From: SSF26 sp037443945
GTDB taxonomy: Bacteria > Chloroflexota > Anaerolineae > J102
Direction: 5' to 3'
DNA length: 64,000 nucleotides
NCBI GenBank assembly: GCA_037443945.1
Contig: JBBINH010000010.1
Coordinates: 27,185-91,184 of the forward strand
The translations under genes were made by a program, and so were the position numbers. Positions 8,318 to 16,579 of this stretch are shown here, piece after piece (position 1 is the stretch's first letter; every line of letters starts with the position of its first letter). The notes under the pieces were generated by a model that saw only the letters and a list, made by a program, of their open reading frames with translations, did no database searches and was not told where the DNA came from.

Positions 8318-9193
8318 TCACTCGTAGTAGTGCATGAAGATTTCTTCCAGGGTGGGCTCCTCGATGGCCACATCCTGGACCTTCAGCGCGGCGATGCGCT
8401 GCAGCAGGGTGTTCACATCGCCCTTGAAGAAGAAGCGCAGCACGCCGTTGCTCTGCTCCAGGTTGGTCACACCCGGAAGCTGGAAATGCTCCGGGGTCAG
8501 GCCATCGGCGACCAAGCGCACGCGCTTGTAGTTGTTCTTCTGCAGCGTCTGGATGTCCGAGATCTCCACGATGCGCCCCTCACGAATGATGGCGACGCGG
8601 TCGCACAGACGCTGCACTTCGCTCAGGATGTGGGAGGAGAAGAACACGGTCACGCCGCGTTCCCGGTTCTCGCGGCGCACCAGGTCGAAGAACTTGCGCT
8701 GCATGAGCGGGTCGAGACCGGCGGTTGGCTCGTCCAGGAAGATCAACTTCGGCGCGTGGAGCAGCCCCTGCACAATGCCCACCTTCTTGCGGTTGCCGTA
8801 GGAGAGATCGTCGATGCGGCGGTCGAGTTCCAGCTCCATGTACTCGGCCAGCTCGCGCATCCGCTGCGTGTGGTTCCCCTCGTAGAAGCTGGCGGAGTAG
8901 CGCAGCAGATCGATCACCCGCATCCCTTCGTAGTAGAAGACCTCGGAGGGCAGGTAACCGATATGGCGGCGGATTTCCGGGCCGTAGCGCACCACGTCCT
9001 TGCCGAAAATGGTGGCGCTGCCGCCGGTGGGGAAGATCAGCGAGAGCAGCAGACGAATCGTGGTGGACTTTCCGGCGCCGTTGGGGCCGATGAAGCCGAA
9101 AATCTCACCTTCCTCGACCTGGATCGAGACATCAATGATGCCGCGGGATTTGCCGTAGTATTTGGTCAGATGGTGGGTTTCGATGATGCTCAT
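8318..9193 (-). CDS. ABC exporter ATP-binding subunit
   Basis: A 291-residue ATPase of the CcmA/NatA/drug-export class. Visible motifs are Walker A GPNGAGKST, signature LSYGNRKKVGIVQG, Walker B KLIFLDEPTAGLDP and the switch histidine in SSHILSEV. The C-terminal ~80 residues form the regulatory extension usual for this class. It powers the two permeases that follow. The spacing of 21 bases to the upstream tetR gene indicates one transcript. Confidence 0.92.
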   Translation of the reverse strand: MSIIETHHLTKYYGKSRGIIDVSIQVEEGEIFGFIGPNGAGKSTTIRLLLSLIFPTGGSATIFGKDVVRYGPEIRRHIGYLPSEVFYYEGMRVIDLLRYSASFYEGNHTQRMRELAEYMELELDRRIDDLSYGNRKKVGIVQGLLHAPKLIFLDEPTAGLDPLMQRKFFDLVRRENRERGVTVFFSSHILSEVQRLCDRVAIIREGRIVEISDIQTLQKNNYKRVRLVADGLTPEHFQLPGVTNLEQSNGVLRFFFKGDVNTLLQRIAALKVQDVAIEEPTLEEIFMHYYE

Positions 9194-9214
9194 GGCAGAC
9201 TCCTTGAGGAGAAA

Positions 9215-9832
9215 TCAAGAATGGGGTTGCAGCCCATGCCGCAGAAAGGCGATGAACTGCTCCACCGTTTTCATCATGCGCGCATCGTATTGCGATGCCA
9301 CGTGCTCCAGGTAATATTCATTGAGTTGGCCGCTCAGGGTGGTCACCAGCCAGGAGACAAGGGCGGGATCGAGGTCGGAGCGAATTTCTCCCCTGGCCAT
9401 GGCTTTTTCGATGAAGGGGCGGAAGAAATCCTGGGCCGTTGCTGCGCTTTCGGACCAGATTTGGGCGTAGAGCGTGCGATCTTCGATCAAACGCTTGCCC
9501 AGGGCGGCGTAGCGCGGGTGCTCCACGGCCATTTGTAGTCCGTACAGGTAGAGATCGTGAAGCAGGGTGAAGAAATCACCGTGGGCGGCGTTTTGCAGAG
9601 CCGGCGCCAGGTAGCGCATTTTGACCTCGCCGGCCTTCTGCAGCAGGTAGCGGAAAAGGTCGGTCTTGTCCTCGAAGTACTGGTAGAAGCTCCCCTTGGC
9701 GATGCCGGCGCGACGCACGATGCGGTTGACGCTGGCATGACGGAAAGGATGGGTGGCGAATTCCTCCAGCGCCGCTTCGCAGATCAGATTCTGCTTTTCT
9801 TCGGGCAGGTTGAAGAAGGTCTCTTTCGGCAT
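9215..9832 (-). CDS. TetR-family repressor of the ABC exporter operon
   Basis: A 205-residue TetR-type regulator. The N-terminal helix-turn-helix is clear (NRIVRRAGIAKGSFYQYFEDK), followed by an all-helical ligand-binding domain of variable sequence. I chose the ATG at 9832. An in-frame ATG at 9850 would place half of the operator inside the coding region but is possible. Neither has a good Shine-Dalgarno, and the predicted transcript start near 9860 would leave a very short leader. It heads the exporter operon and is very probably autoregulated through the two palindromes overlapping its promoter. Confidence 0.9.
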   Translation of the reverse strand: MPKETFFNLPEEKQNLICEAALEEFATHPFRHASVNRIVRRAGIAKGSFYQYFEDKTDLFRYLLQKAGEVKMRYLAPALQNAAHGDFFTLLHDLYLYGLQMAVEHPRYAALGKRLIEDRTLYAQIWSESAATAQDFFRPFIEKAMARGEIRSDLDPALVSWLVTTLSGQLNEYYLEHVASQYDARMMKTVEQFIAFLRHGLQPHS

Positions 9833-9835
9833 GTG

Positions 9836-9865
9836 TGACCGCTCGGTCATGTGACCGCGCGGTCA
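9836..9865 (-). promoter_or_regulatory. tandem TetR operator
   Basis: Two perfect 14-bp palindromes, TGACCG-CT-CGGTCA (9836-9849) and TGACCG-CG-CGGTCA (9852-9865), have centres 16 bp apart. TGACCGN2CGGTCA-like sites are typical for TetR-family proteins. They cover the predicted transcription start of the tetR-exporter operon, so binding would block initiation. Confidence 0.85.
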
Positions 9866-9866
9866 T

Positions 9867-9895
9867 ATTGTATGTCGGGGGTGAGGAACTGTCAA
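9867..9895 (-). promoter_or_regulatory. promoter of the tetR-ABC exporter operon
   Basis: Read on the minus strand: TTGACA (9895-9890), a 17-base spacer, TACAAT (9872-9867). The -35 is perfect and the -10 differs by one base. The start point would fall inside the upstream-most palindrome. Confidence 0.75.
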
Positions 9896-10029
9896 CTCGT
9901 TTTCGACCTGCATCATCTCATCAGGTATTGCCACTTTGCGCAAGTCAAAGTAAAATGTCCCGACCTGCTTGCGCAGGTGGTTTGTTCATCAACTTGCGTC
10001 TCTGCTCTGTTGCTTATATGGAGAACCCT

Positions 10030-10941
10030 ATGAAAATCGCCCATGTCCTCCTGGTCGCGATGGCCCTGATCGTATCGGCCTGTTCGTCGGGTCGCGGACC
10101 GACCGACGGGGGCGCCGTCACCCCGACGGCTCAAGCCGCGGCGGTGACGCCCGTCCCGCCAACGGTGGAACCCACGGCCGGGCCGGTGGTAACTCCCACC
10201 GTGGCAGCCACGCCTGCGCACACCGCCACCCCAACGGCCGAACCGACCGTCCCGCCGTCACCCACTGCTGCGCTTCCCACCGCCACCCCCATCGCGCCCG
10301 AACCCATCGCCGTGGCCGGTGAGTGCCAGAACCCCTACTCCCCGGTTGTGGCGGGCGCTTCCTGGCAATATCGGTTTAGCGGCCCCGACCCCGAGACGGA
10401 GAGTACATTTGTTCGCTCGATTACCGCCGTCCGCGCAAACGGCTTCGACGAGCAGGACGTCTTCGGCGACCTCACCCGACAGAGCAGTTGGGAATGTCGG
10501 CAGGGCAATCTCATCAACCTGACGTCCGCTTCCAGCCTCTCCGTCGCCGTTGCGGGCATGCCGACGACGCAGATGACGGTCGAAGCCAACACGGGCATCA
10601 CCTTCCCTGCCGATCCCCGGCCTGGGATGGCCTGGACGCAGAACGTTGTTCTGCGCAGCCGGATTGACCAGGGTGGCATGGACCTCGAATCCCGCAACGC
10701 GATGGATATATCGTGCCAGGCCATCGGCATGGAAACGGTGAGTGTGCCTGCCGGCAACTTTGAGGCCTTGCGGGTTGACTGCACGAGCAAGATGGAAGTG
10801 TCCGTCTCCGGCATTCAGGCTTTTCCCCTGACCGAAACCAGCTCGGCCTGGTACGCTCGGGGGGTTGGGTGGATCAAATCGAGCGGTTCGACCAGCACAG
10901 GCACAACCGAGATCGTTTTGCTCGCTTACACCATTCCCTGA
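10030..10941 (+). CDS. putative lipoprotein with Thr/Pro-rich linker
   Basis: A 303-residue secreted lipoprotein. The ATG at 10030 has GGAG seven bases upstream and gives MKIAHVLLVAMALIVSACSS, a clear signal peptide with lipobox; an in-frame ATG at 10018 is less likely. A low-complexity linker of ~75 residues rich in TPT/EPT/VPP follows. The C-terminal domain (~190 residues) starts with a CxNPYxPVxxGxxWxY pattern and contains four further cysteines. It resembles uncharacterised extracellular domains frequent in Chloroflexota. Function unknown. It is transcribed away from the exporter operon. Confidence 0.7.
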   Translation: MKIAHVLLVAMALIVSACSSGRGPTDGGAVTPTAQAAAVTPVPPTVEPTAGPVVTPTVAATPAHTATPTAEPTVPPSPTAALPTATPIAPEPIAVAGECQNPYSPVVAGASWQYRFSGPDPETESTFVRSITAVRANGFDEQDVFGDLTRQSSWECRQGNLINLTSASSLSVAVAGMPTTQMTVEANTGITFPADPRPGMAWTQNVVLRSRIDQGGMDLESRNAMDISCQAIGMETVSVPAGNFEALRVDCTSKMEVSVSGIQAFPLTETSSAWYARGVGWIKSSGSTSTGTTEIVLLAYTIP

Positions 10942-11085
10942 GCGGACGCAATTACCTACCCGGCTGCCCGCCACGCCGATTGCAAATCGGCCTCCCTGAG
11001 CCCGTTGTGCCGGGCGTCGGCCCACACCGACGCGACCGGCCGGCGCAGGCCGACCGGAGGCCGAAGGCCTATGACGGACGACTTT

Positions 11086-11127
11086 AGAACGTTCAAGCGT
11101 TAGAACGTTCCAACGTTCCCACGTTGG
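11086..11127. repeat. cluster of AACGTT-containing short repeats
   Basis: Two copies of TTAGAACGTTC 16 bases apart are followed by CAACGTTCC and CACGTTGG. GAACGTTC is itself a palindrome. The cluster lies in the non-coding stretch 10942-11642, just before a large hairpin. A similar GAACGTTTGAACGTT occurs near the transposase remnant at 62188. Confidence 0.4.
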
Positions 11128-11143
11128 GAGTTAGCATTGGACA

Positions 11144-11209
11144 AAAAAAGACCCTCCCCGAAAAAATGTTTTGTTGATACAAAACATTCTCTCGCCCTTC
11201 GGGGAGGGT
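11144..11209 (-). terminator. nested hairpin with U-tract on the minus strand
   Basis: The outer arms ACCCTCCCCGAA (11151-11162) and TTCGGGGAGGGT (11198-11209) are perfect 12-bp complements. A perfect inner 10-bp hairpin (11165-11174 with 11179-11188) sits between them. On the minus strand the structure is followed by a run of seven T. It therefore looks like a terminator for minus-strand transcription, although no intact minus-strand gene precedes it. Confidence 0.5.
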
Positions 11210-11640
11210 TGCCAGACGGGGCTGCCTGGCGCGGATGGGGCATCCGCTTGCTATTCACTATACTCAAGGGCGCCGGAAATGCCAAGTTGGGATCCTCAGC
11301 CGATAAGCCTGCCTATCGGCTTCGCAGGACACACTCCGCACTTCCCACCGCTCCACCCGACCGTGCCCCTTGCTCGTCTTTCTGCGCCGAGGGGACTTTC
11401 AGAATCGCTGCCTCGGCACCGATCAGCCGCCCTTCCGACGGTATCTCCTCCCGAAGGACCGGGGCGATAGCCGGTTCATCCCTGCCGTCCACCCGGTGCG
11501 GCGCGGCCCCTAACCCCTGTCCGACCATCGCTAACACCCCCGGAGCCCGTTGCCGACCCGTTTACTCCCTCGCAACGTCCTCTCATCAGCGCATAGGCGG
11601 TCTTCTGACGCAACCAGAAACGCAGGGTTTTCTCATAGGG
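11210..11640 (-). other. non-coding remnant, possibly group II intron RNA
   Basis: This ~430-base stretch has no convincing gene. Read on the minus strand it contains segments (GTAAACGGGTCGGCAAC, GGTTAGGGGC, CGCACCGGGTG, CCGTCGGAAG) that remind me of domain I of bacterial group II introns. It also contains a perfect 8-bp hairpin at 11298-11321. No reverse transcriptase is encoded. The match is from memory of such sequences, not from a folding or covariance search, so the identification is tentative. Confidence 0.3.
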
Positions 11641-11642
11641 GC

Positions 11643-11671
11643 TTGACATTCCAGCAACTGAAAGGTGTAAA
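11643..11671 (+). promoter_or_regulatory. putative promoter of the merR-type gene
   Basis: TTGACA, a 17-base spacer and TGTAAA precede the merR-like gene. The sequence GTGTAAA occurs twice here (11665 and 11680 region). The spacer is not of the elongated 19-20 base kind typical for MerR-activated promoters. Confidence 0.4.
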
Positions 11672-11704
11672 GTTCAAACGTGTAAAACGCAAAGGAGGAT
11701 GGCG

Positions 11705-12064
11705 ATGTTGATCCATGAGTTAGCCCGGAAAACCGGGGTACCCGCTAAGACGATTCGATACTACGAATCGATCGGCCTGCTCCCACGCCCCAAGCGAGCC
11801 GCAAATAACTATCGCCAGTACACGCCCGCAGACGTTGAGCGTTTACGGTTCATTGCCGGCGCACGCAGTGTAGGCCTTGCGTTGGAAGATATTGCAGCGA
11901 TCCTTACGGCACGCGACAAAGGCATCGCCCCTTGCCGTCGCGTATTGGACACGATTGCTAAACAACTTCATGAGATTGACCGCCGTATTGCCGATTTACT
12001 GAGCTTGCGCGAGGTGCTTAGGCAACTTCACACCGAAGGGGCAATCCTTATCGTGCCCCCTTGA
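11705..12064 (+). CDS. MerR-family transcriptional regulator
   Basis: A 119-residue regulator with an N-terminal winged helix typical of MerR: LARKTGVPAKTIRYYESIGL followed by RQYTPADVERLRFI, then a dimerisation coiled coil. The start at 11705 is chosen because AAAGGAGG sits seven bases upstream; an ATG at 11699 would abut it. One cysteine (APCRR) occupies the place of the first ligand in ZntR/CueR-type sensors. The usual C-terminal cysteine loop is missing, so metal sensing is doubtful. No obvious target gene adjoins it except the acyl-CoA ligase 425 bases downstream. Confidence 0.85.
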   Translation: MLIHELARKTGVPAKTIRYYESIGLLPRPKRAANNYRQYTPADVERLRFIAGARSVGLALEDIAAILTARDKGIAPCRRVLDTIAKQLHEIDRRIADLLSLREVLRQLHTEGAILIVPP

Positions 12065-12310
12065 CTCGAATGGAAAAGGCTCCGGAAACCGGTTTCGAGC
12101 TGTTTGACGCCATGTGCAAGGCCCGAACGGACCGGTTCGATAGCTTCGGGTGCCCCCTCCACATAAAAACGCACAGACAAGAAGGGGCAAGGCGTTTTGC
12201 TCCTGCCCTCGACGACCTGGATAAGGGCAGAGCCGAAGTCTGCAATGCAGCAACGGGCTTCACCGAGGGCCAATGCCGAACAACCGAACGATTCTATCGG
12301 ATGGTCGTTT
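12065..12310. other. intergenic stretch without a supported gene
   Basis: Open frames exist on both strands here, but none has a recognisable family, a ribosome binding site or typical composition. I see nothing definable until the promoter at 12311. Confidence 0.4.
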
Positions 12311-12339
12311 TTGACGCGTTGTGTCATAACGCGTATAAT
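12311..12339 (+). promoter_or_regulatory. promoter of the acyl-CoA ligase gene with palindrome in the spacer
   Basis: TTGACG, a 17-base spacer and TATAAT. An inverted repeat ACGCGTT-N7-AACGCGT (12314-12334) fills the spacer, in the position where an activator or repressor would act. It lies 150 bases upstream of the coding start. Confidence 0.65.
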
Positions 12340-12488
12340 GCACAAGTATCGTACAGGCAAGTCACCCGTACCAAGAGGATTGGATCTGCGCCGATGCAGA
12401 GCTATGGTATCTCGTCATTCCGGCATCGTTTTTCGCCCGCAGGGGGTCGGTTTGGTCGTTCTATCTTCGCTCTATAGGAGATACACCT

Positions 12489-14228
12489 ATGGAAAAGCCC
12501 TGGCTTAAGTTTTACGAACCCGGTGTCCCGGCGTCGCTGAGCTATCCCGAAAAATCGTTGTGGGATTTGCTCCAAACCTCTTTTACCGAGTACATGTACC
12601 ACAAGGCGCTGACGATGAACCTGCGCTACTTGCCGGCAGGCCTCAAGATCGGCGTTTCGTTTACGTATCGTCAGCTTGAAGACCGTGTCAACCGGCTGGC
12701 GACGGCATTGGCCGGCCTGGGGGTCAAGAAAGGCGATCGCATCGCCATCCAAACCCCCAATTCGCCCGGAGGTGTCATCGGTTTTCTGGCGGCCATGCGC
12801 CTGGGGGCCGTCGTCGTCAATACGAATCCTCTCTATACCCCGCGCGAGATGCGCCATCAGTTCCACGATTCCGGCGCCGAGACCATCGTCATCTGGAACG
12901 AATTGTATCCCAAACTCAAGGAAATTCAGACCGAGACCGCGATCAAGAACGTCATCATCTACCATCTCAACGACTTCATCGGCCAGCCCTTCGGCACCCT
13001 GGTCAAGCGAGCCCGCCAAAAGGAGGGGCATTGGGTGGATGTGCCGGAAGGCAACGGCGTCCATCACATGGTCCGCCTGATTGCCAACAACCCGCCCAAT
13101 CCGCCCGAGGTCGCTATCTCGCCCGACGACATCGCCCTTTTCCAATACACGGGCGGCACCACGGGCGTGCCCAAAGCGGCCATGCTCAGCCATCGCAACC
13201 TGGTGGCCAACGTCCTGCAGTGCCAGGCCTGGTTCACCAAAGTCGAACCGGGTAAGGAAAAGGTGATGGGCGCCATCCCCTTCTTCCATGTCTACGGCAT
13301 GACCGTGTGCATGCTCTTGGGTTTGCGGCTGGGCGCCGAGATTTTTGTGGTCCCCAATCCCCGCGATCTCCCCGCCGTTATGGACATGATCCAGCGGGAG
13401 AAGTGCACCCTCTTCCCCGGCGTGCCGGCCATGTACATCGGCATCATCAACCACAAGGACGTGAGCAAGTACGACCTGCGCTCGATCAAAGCCTGCATCT
13501 CCGGAGCGGCACCGCTGCCGGCCGAGGTCCAACGTCGCTTCGAGGAACTGACCGGAGGCCGCCTGCGCGAGGGTTACGGCTTGACCGAAGCCGCCCCTGT
13601 GACCCACGCCAATCCCATCTGGGGACAGTCCAAACCCGGCTCCATCGGCGTGCCTTTCCCCGATGTCGAAGCCCGTATCGTCTCGTTGGAACCCGATGAG
13701 AACGGCAAATTCCGCACCCTTGGCATCGGCGAGGAGGGCGAGCTGGCCATTCGAGGCCCGCAGGTGATGGTGGGCTATTGGAACCGAGAGGACGAGACCC
13801 GCAAGGTCAAGGACGAGGAGGGCTGGCTTTATACCGGCGATATCGCCAAGATGGACGAGGACGGCTACTTCTACATTGTGGACCGCAAGAAGGACCTGAT
13901 CATCGCCTCCGGCTTCAACATCGTCCCGCGCGAGGTCGAGGAAGTCCTCTTCGAGCATCCCAAGGTCCAGGAAGCGGTGGTAGCGGGTGTGCCCGACCCC
14001 AAACGTGGGGAAACGGTCAAGGCCTACATCGTCCTCAAGCCGGGCGAAACAGCTACGGCCGAGGAGATCATCGCCCACTGCCGCCAGCATCTGGCCGCCT
14101 ACAAGGTGCCCACCCAGGTTGAGTTTCGCTCCGAGCTGCCCAAATCCATGGTCGGCAAGTTTTTGCGCCGCGTTCTCGTCGAAGAAGAGAAGGCCAAACT
14201 GGCGGCGCAGCCACAACAGCAGTCCTAG
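12489..14228 (+). CDS. fadD: long-chain fatty acid-CoA ligase
   Basis: A 579-residue member of the acyl-activating (ANL) superfamily, expected to activate long-chain fatty acids to acyl-CoA for beta-oxidation or lipid synthesis. AGGAGA precedes the ATG by six bases. Core motifs are visible: P-loop YTGGTTGVPKAAMLSH, GYGLTEAAP, YTGDIAKMDEDGYFYIVDRKKDLI and the C-terminal catalytic lysine segment PKSMVGKFLRR. Length and motif order match FadD-type ligases. It is monocistronic as far as visible; the promoter palindrome suggests substrate-responsive regulation, perhaps by a FadR-like protein encoded elsewhere. Confidence 0.92.
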   Translation: MEKPWLKFYEPGVPASLSYPEKSLWDLLQTSFTEYMYHKALTMNLRYLPAGLKIGVSFTYRQLEDRVNRLATALAGLGVKKGDRIAIQTPNSPGGVIGFLAAMRLGAVVVNTNPLYTPREMRHQFHDSGAETIVIWNELYPKLKEIQTETAIKNVIIYHLNDFIGQPFGTLVKRARQKEGHWVDVPEGNGVHHMVRLIANNPPNPPEVAISPDDIALFQYTGGTTGVPKAAMLSHRNLVANVLQCQAWFTKVEPGKEKVMGAIPFFHVYGMTVCMLLGLRLGAEIFVVPNPRDLPAVMDMIQREKCTLFPGVPAMYIGIINHKDVSKYDLRSIKACISGAAPLPAEVQRRFEELTGGRLREGYGLTEAAPVTHANPIWGQSKPGSIGVPFPDVEARIVSLEPDENGKFRTLGIGEEGELAIRGPQVMVGYWNREDETRKVKDEEGWLYTGDIAKMDEDGYFYIVDRKKDLIIASGFNIVPREVEEVLFEHPKVQEAVVAGVPDPKRGETVKAYIVLKPGETATAEEIIAHCRQHLAAYKVPTQVEFRSELPKSMVGKFLRRVLVEEEKAKLAAQPQQQS

Positions 14229-14360
14229 TCGGCCCCGTCTTCTCCCGTACCTCGGGATGGGAACGAAAGCGATTGCCGGTCGTGTCCTCCCCTTCGGAGG
14301 GGAAGAAACCGTTTCCGGGCGGGCGGTGTGGCCCACCGCCCGCCCACAGGGCCGGATCCC

Positions 14361-14609
14361 TTACTCAACGGTCGAAGATTCGGAAGAAGGCGGAGGGGTC
14401 TCGGTCGTGCCCGTATCGCCTGCGGGCAGGGGCTCTTCGGGGATGACGATCCAGGCGATCAGATAGGCGAGAACACCGCCACCGCCCCAAATCGCGAGGA
14501 ACAGAAACGCAAGGCGGATCAGCGTGGGGTCAATGTTGAGATACTGGCCGATACCGCCGCATACGCCCGCCAGCATCCGGTCGGTGCGAGAGCGATAGAG
14601 TCGTTTCAT
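14361..14609 (-). CDS. PspC-domain small membrane protein
   Basis: An 82-residue protein with the PspC signature near the N-terminus (KRLYRSRTDRMLAGVCGGIGQYLNIDPTLIRL), one hydrophobic segment and an acidic Ser/Thr/Pro tail. GGAG precedes the ATG. PspC-domain proteins are associated with the envelope-stress (phage shock) response, but stand-alone small versions in Gram-positive-like phyla are of undetermined role. No pspA or liaI/F gene adjoins it. Confidence 0.85.
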   Translation of the reverse strand: MKRLYRSRTDRMLAGVCGGIGQYLNIDPTLIRLAFLFLAIWGGGGVLAYLIAWIVIPEEPLPAGDTGTTETPPPSSESSTVE

Positions 14610-14739
14610 GGTCCATTCTCCATAGGATGAACAGGGATTTTCTACCTCCCGATACGAGGGCCCTCGTCTGCGGGTCGCGAGGCGGCGTTCTCGCTCCCAA
14701 ACCCGGAGCGCTCCCTATGCGGTTGTCGCGCGGCCGCTT

Positions 14740-14946
14740 TTAGAGTCCGGCTGCGCGCAGGTGCGCATGGAGCTGAAACACCGTAATCGCATCGGGGTTG
14801 TAACGGACGCGCACCTGACCACTGCGCGGATCGGGAACGATTTTATCCACACCGGGAAGCGAAAGCGCCTGGCGCACCCGCTGCAACCAGTCGCGGCGGT
14901 CGATACTGTCAACGTAGAGGGTAGTCCAAAGCAGGGATTGGGCCAT
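14740..14946 (-). CDS. HMA-like small protein without metal-binding cysteines
   Basis: A 68-residue protein with the beta-alpha-beta pattern of heavy-metal-associated domains: SLLWTTLYVDSIDRRDWLQRV, then LPGVDKIVPDPRSGQVRVRYNP. The CxxC metal motif is absent, so it cannot bind copper in the usual way. It lies in its own small unit between the pspC-like gene and comM. Assignment rests on fold-like pattern only. Confidence 0.5.
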   Translation of the reverse strand: MAQSLLWTTLYVDSIDRRDWLQRVRQALSLPGVDKIVPDPRSGQVRVRYNPDAITVFQLHAHLRAAGL

Positions 14947-15041
14947 AGCAACTTCAGAAGCAACAGAACAAGCGCACAGGGATAAAAACCATCGGCAACC
15001 ATTATAGCATGGCGTCGGGGTCGGCCGCTAACGACCGGGCA

Positions 15042-16568
15042 TCACGCCTCTTGCTGGCGCGGGCGGTACTGAATGGCTTCGGCGATGTGGGCAGGTCGGA
15101 TGATCTCACTGTCGGCCAGATCGGCGATGGTGCGGGCCAATTTGAGCACACGATGATAGGCGCGAGCACTGAGATGAAGCTGGCGCATGGCCGCCGCAAT
15201 CAGCTGATGCCCGGTCTCGTCCAGGCGACAGAATTCGCGCACCTCCGTCGGCCCCATATCGGCATTGCACGAGGCATGAGGCACATGCTTCAGTCGCGCC
15301 TCTTGTCGGGCACGGGCGCGCTGCACACGCTCGCGCACCACGCGCGAGGGTTCGCCCCGGGTCGTATCGGCCAGTTTCTCGTAGTCCACCTGCGGCACCT
15401 GGACATGGATATCAATGCGATCGAGCAACGGTCCCGAAATCCGCTTTTGGTAGTTCTGCACGGCCGCGTTGGAGCAGGTACAGGCCCGCCGGGCATCGCC
15501 GTAATAGCCGCATGGGCAGGGGTTCATGCTGCCCACAAGCATGAAATTCGTGGGGAACGTGACGGCGCTGGCCGCCCGCGACAGGGTAATCTGCTTATCT
15601 TCCAGCGGTTGGCGTAGCATCTCCAGCATGTGGCTGCCGAATTCGGGCAACTCGTCCAGGAAGAGCACCCCGCGATGGGCCAGGCTGATCTCACCGGGCC
15701 GAGGCATGCGCCCTCCGCCGATCAGACCGGCATAGGAGATGGTGTGGTGGGGCGCCCGGAACGGTCGCGTGCGGATCAGGGGCGTGCCCGGGGGCAACTG
15801 GTCGGCCACGGAGTAGATGCGCGTCACCTCCAGGGCTTCGTCATCGGTCAGCGGCGGCAGAATGCCCGGCAGACAGCGGGCCAGCATGGTCTTGCCGGAA
15901 CCGGGTGGACCTACCATGAGCATGTTATGACCGCCGGCAGCGGCGATTTCCAGCGCCCGCTTCACATGCTCTTGCCCTTTCACATCGGCTAGGTCAAAGA
16001 CGTTATGAGGCTCCTCGGCGGCCGTTGGCGAGGGCCGCGGCTGCGGCGGAATGGGCACCACCCCCGTCAGATGATTGACCAAATGGGTGAGATGATCCAC
16101 CGGGATGATTTCCGGCCCCTCGATCAGAGCGGCCTCGGCGGCGTCGACGGCCGGCACATACAACTGCCGATACCCGTGCCGCCGGGCAAAATCGGCCATG
16201 GCCAGGACACCGTTGACATGGCGCAGGCCCCCGTCGAGCGCCAATTCGCCGATGAAAACGGCTCCTTCGAGGGCAGCCGGCGGCACCTGCTCGGTAGCGG
16301 CCAGCACGCCCACGGCAATGGGCAGGTCATAGGCCGGTCCGCGCTTGAGCAGGTCGGCCGGCGCCAGATTGACGGTATAGGTCCCCATAGGAAAGCGCAG
16401 GCCGCTGTTGCGGATGGCCGCGCGCACCCGCACCCGTGACTCCTGGACCGCCGCATCGGGTAAACCGACGATGATAAAATTCGACACCCCACCACCCTTG
16501 TCGATCTCCACCTCGATCAGACGGGCATCCAACCCCACGATGGCGCACGAGATGACCCTGGCCAGCAT
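15042..16568 (-). CDS. comM: YifB/ComM-family Mg-chelatase-like AAA+ ATPase
   Basis: A 508-residue protein with an N-terminal Lon-protease-like fold (LARVISCAIVGLDARLIEVE, NFIIVGLPDAAVQESR), a central AAA+ module (Walker A GPPGSGKTMLARCLPGILP; Walker B GVLFLDELPEF) and a C-terminal Mg-chelatase-related region with a CxC...C cluster (MNPCPCGYYGD, CTCSN). ComM is a hexameric helicase that promotes branch migration during natural transformation; many bacteria carry it without known competence. It follows lutC by 11 bases, and is thus the last gene of a five-gene transcript. Confidence 0.93.
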   Translation of the reverse strand: MLARVISCAIVGLDARLIEVEIDKGGGVSNFIIVGLPDAAVQESRVRVRAAIRNSGLRFPMGTYTVNLAPADLLKRGPAYDLPIAVGVLAATEQVPPAALEGAVFIGELALDGGLRHVNGVLAMADFARRHGYRQLYVPAVDAAEAALIEGPEIIPVDHLTHLVNHLTGVVPIPPQPRPSPTAAEEPHNVFDLADVKGQEHVKRALEIAAAGGHNMLMVGPPGSGKTMLARCLPGILPPLTDDEALEVTRIYSVADQLPPGTPLIRTRPFRAPHHTISYAGLIGGGRMPRPGEISLAHRGVLFLDELPEFGSHMLEMLRQPLEDKQITLSRAASAVTFPTNFMLVGSMNPCPCGYYGDARRACTCSNAAVQNYQKRISGPLLDRIDIHVQVPQVDYEKLADTTRGEPSRVVRERVQRARARQEARLKHVPHASCNADMGPTEVREFCRLDETGHQLIAAAMRQLHLSARAYHRVLKLARTIADLADSEIIRPAHIAEAIQYRPRQQEA

Positions 16569-16579
16569 AGCCCGCTCGC

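Noticed and set aside
8153..9538. 461-residue frame antisense to the exporter ATPase and tetR
   Set aside because: Spans several real minus-strand genes and their boundaries; no domain.
12061..12477. 138-residue frame between merR and fadD
   Set aside because: Overlaps the strong fadD promoter, no ribosome binding site and no family.
12402..14336. 644-residue frame antisense to the acyl-CoA ligase
   Set aside because: His/Gly/Asp-rich shadow of fadD without motif, ribosome binding site or family.
14843..14851. TTATCCACA, a perfect DnaA-box match
   Set aside because: A single copy inside a coding region. No cluster of boxes or AT-rich unwinding region exists there, nor near dnaN/gyrB, so no origin is claimed.
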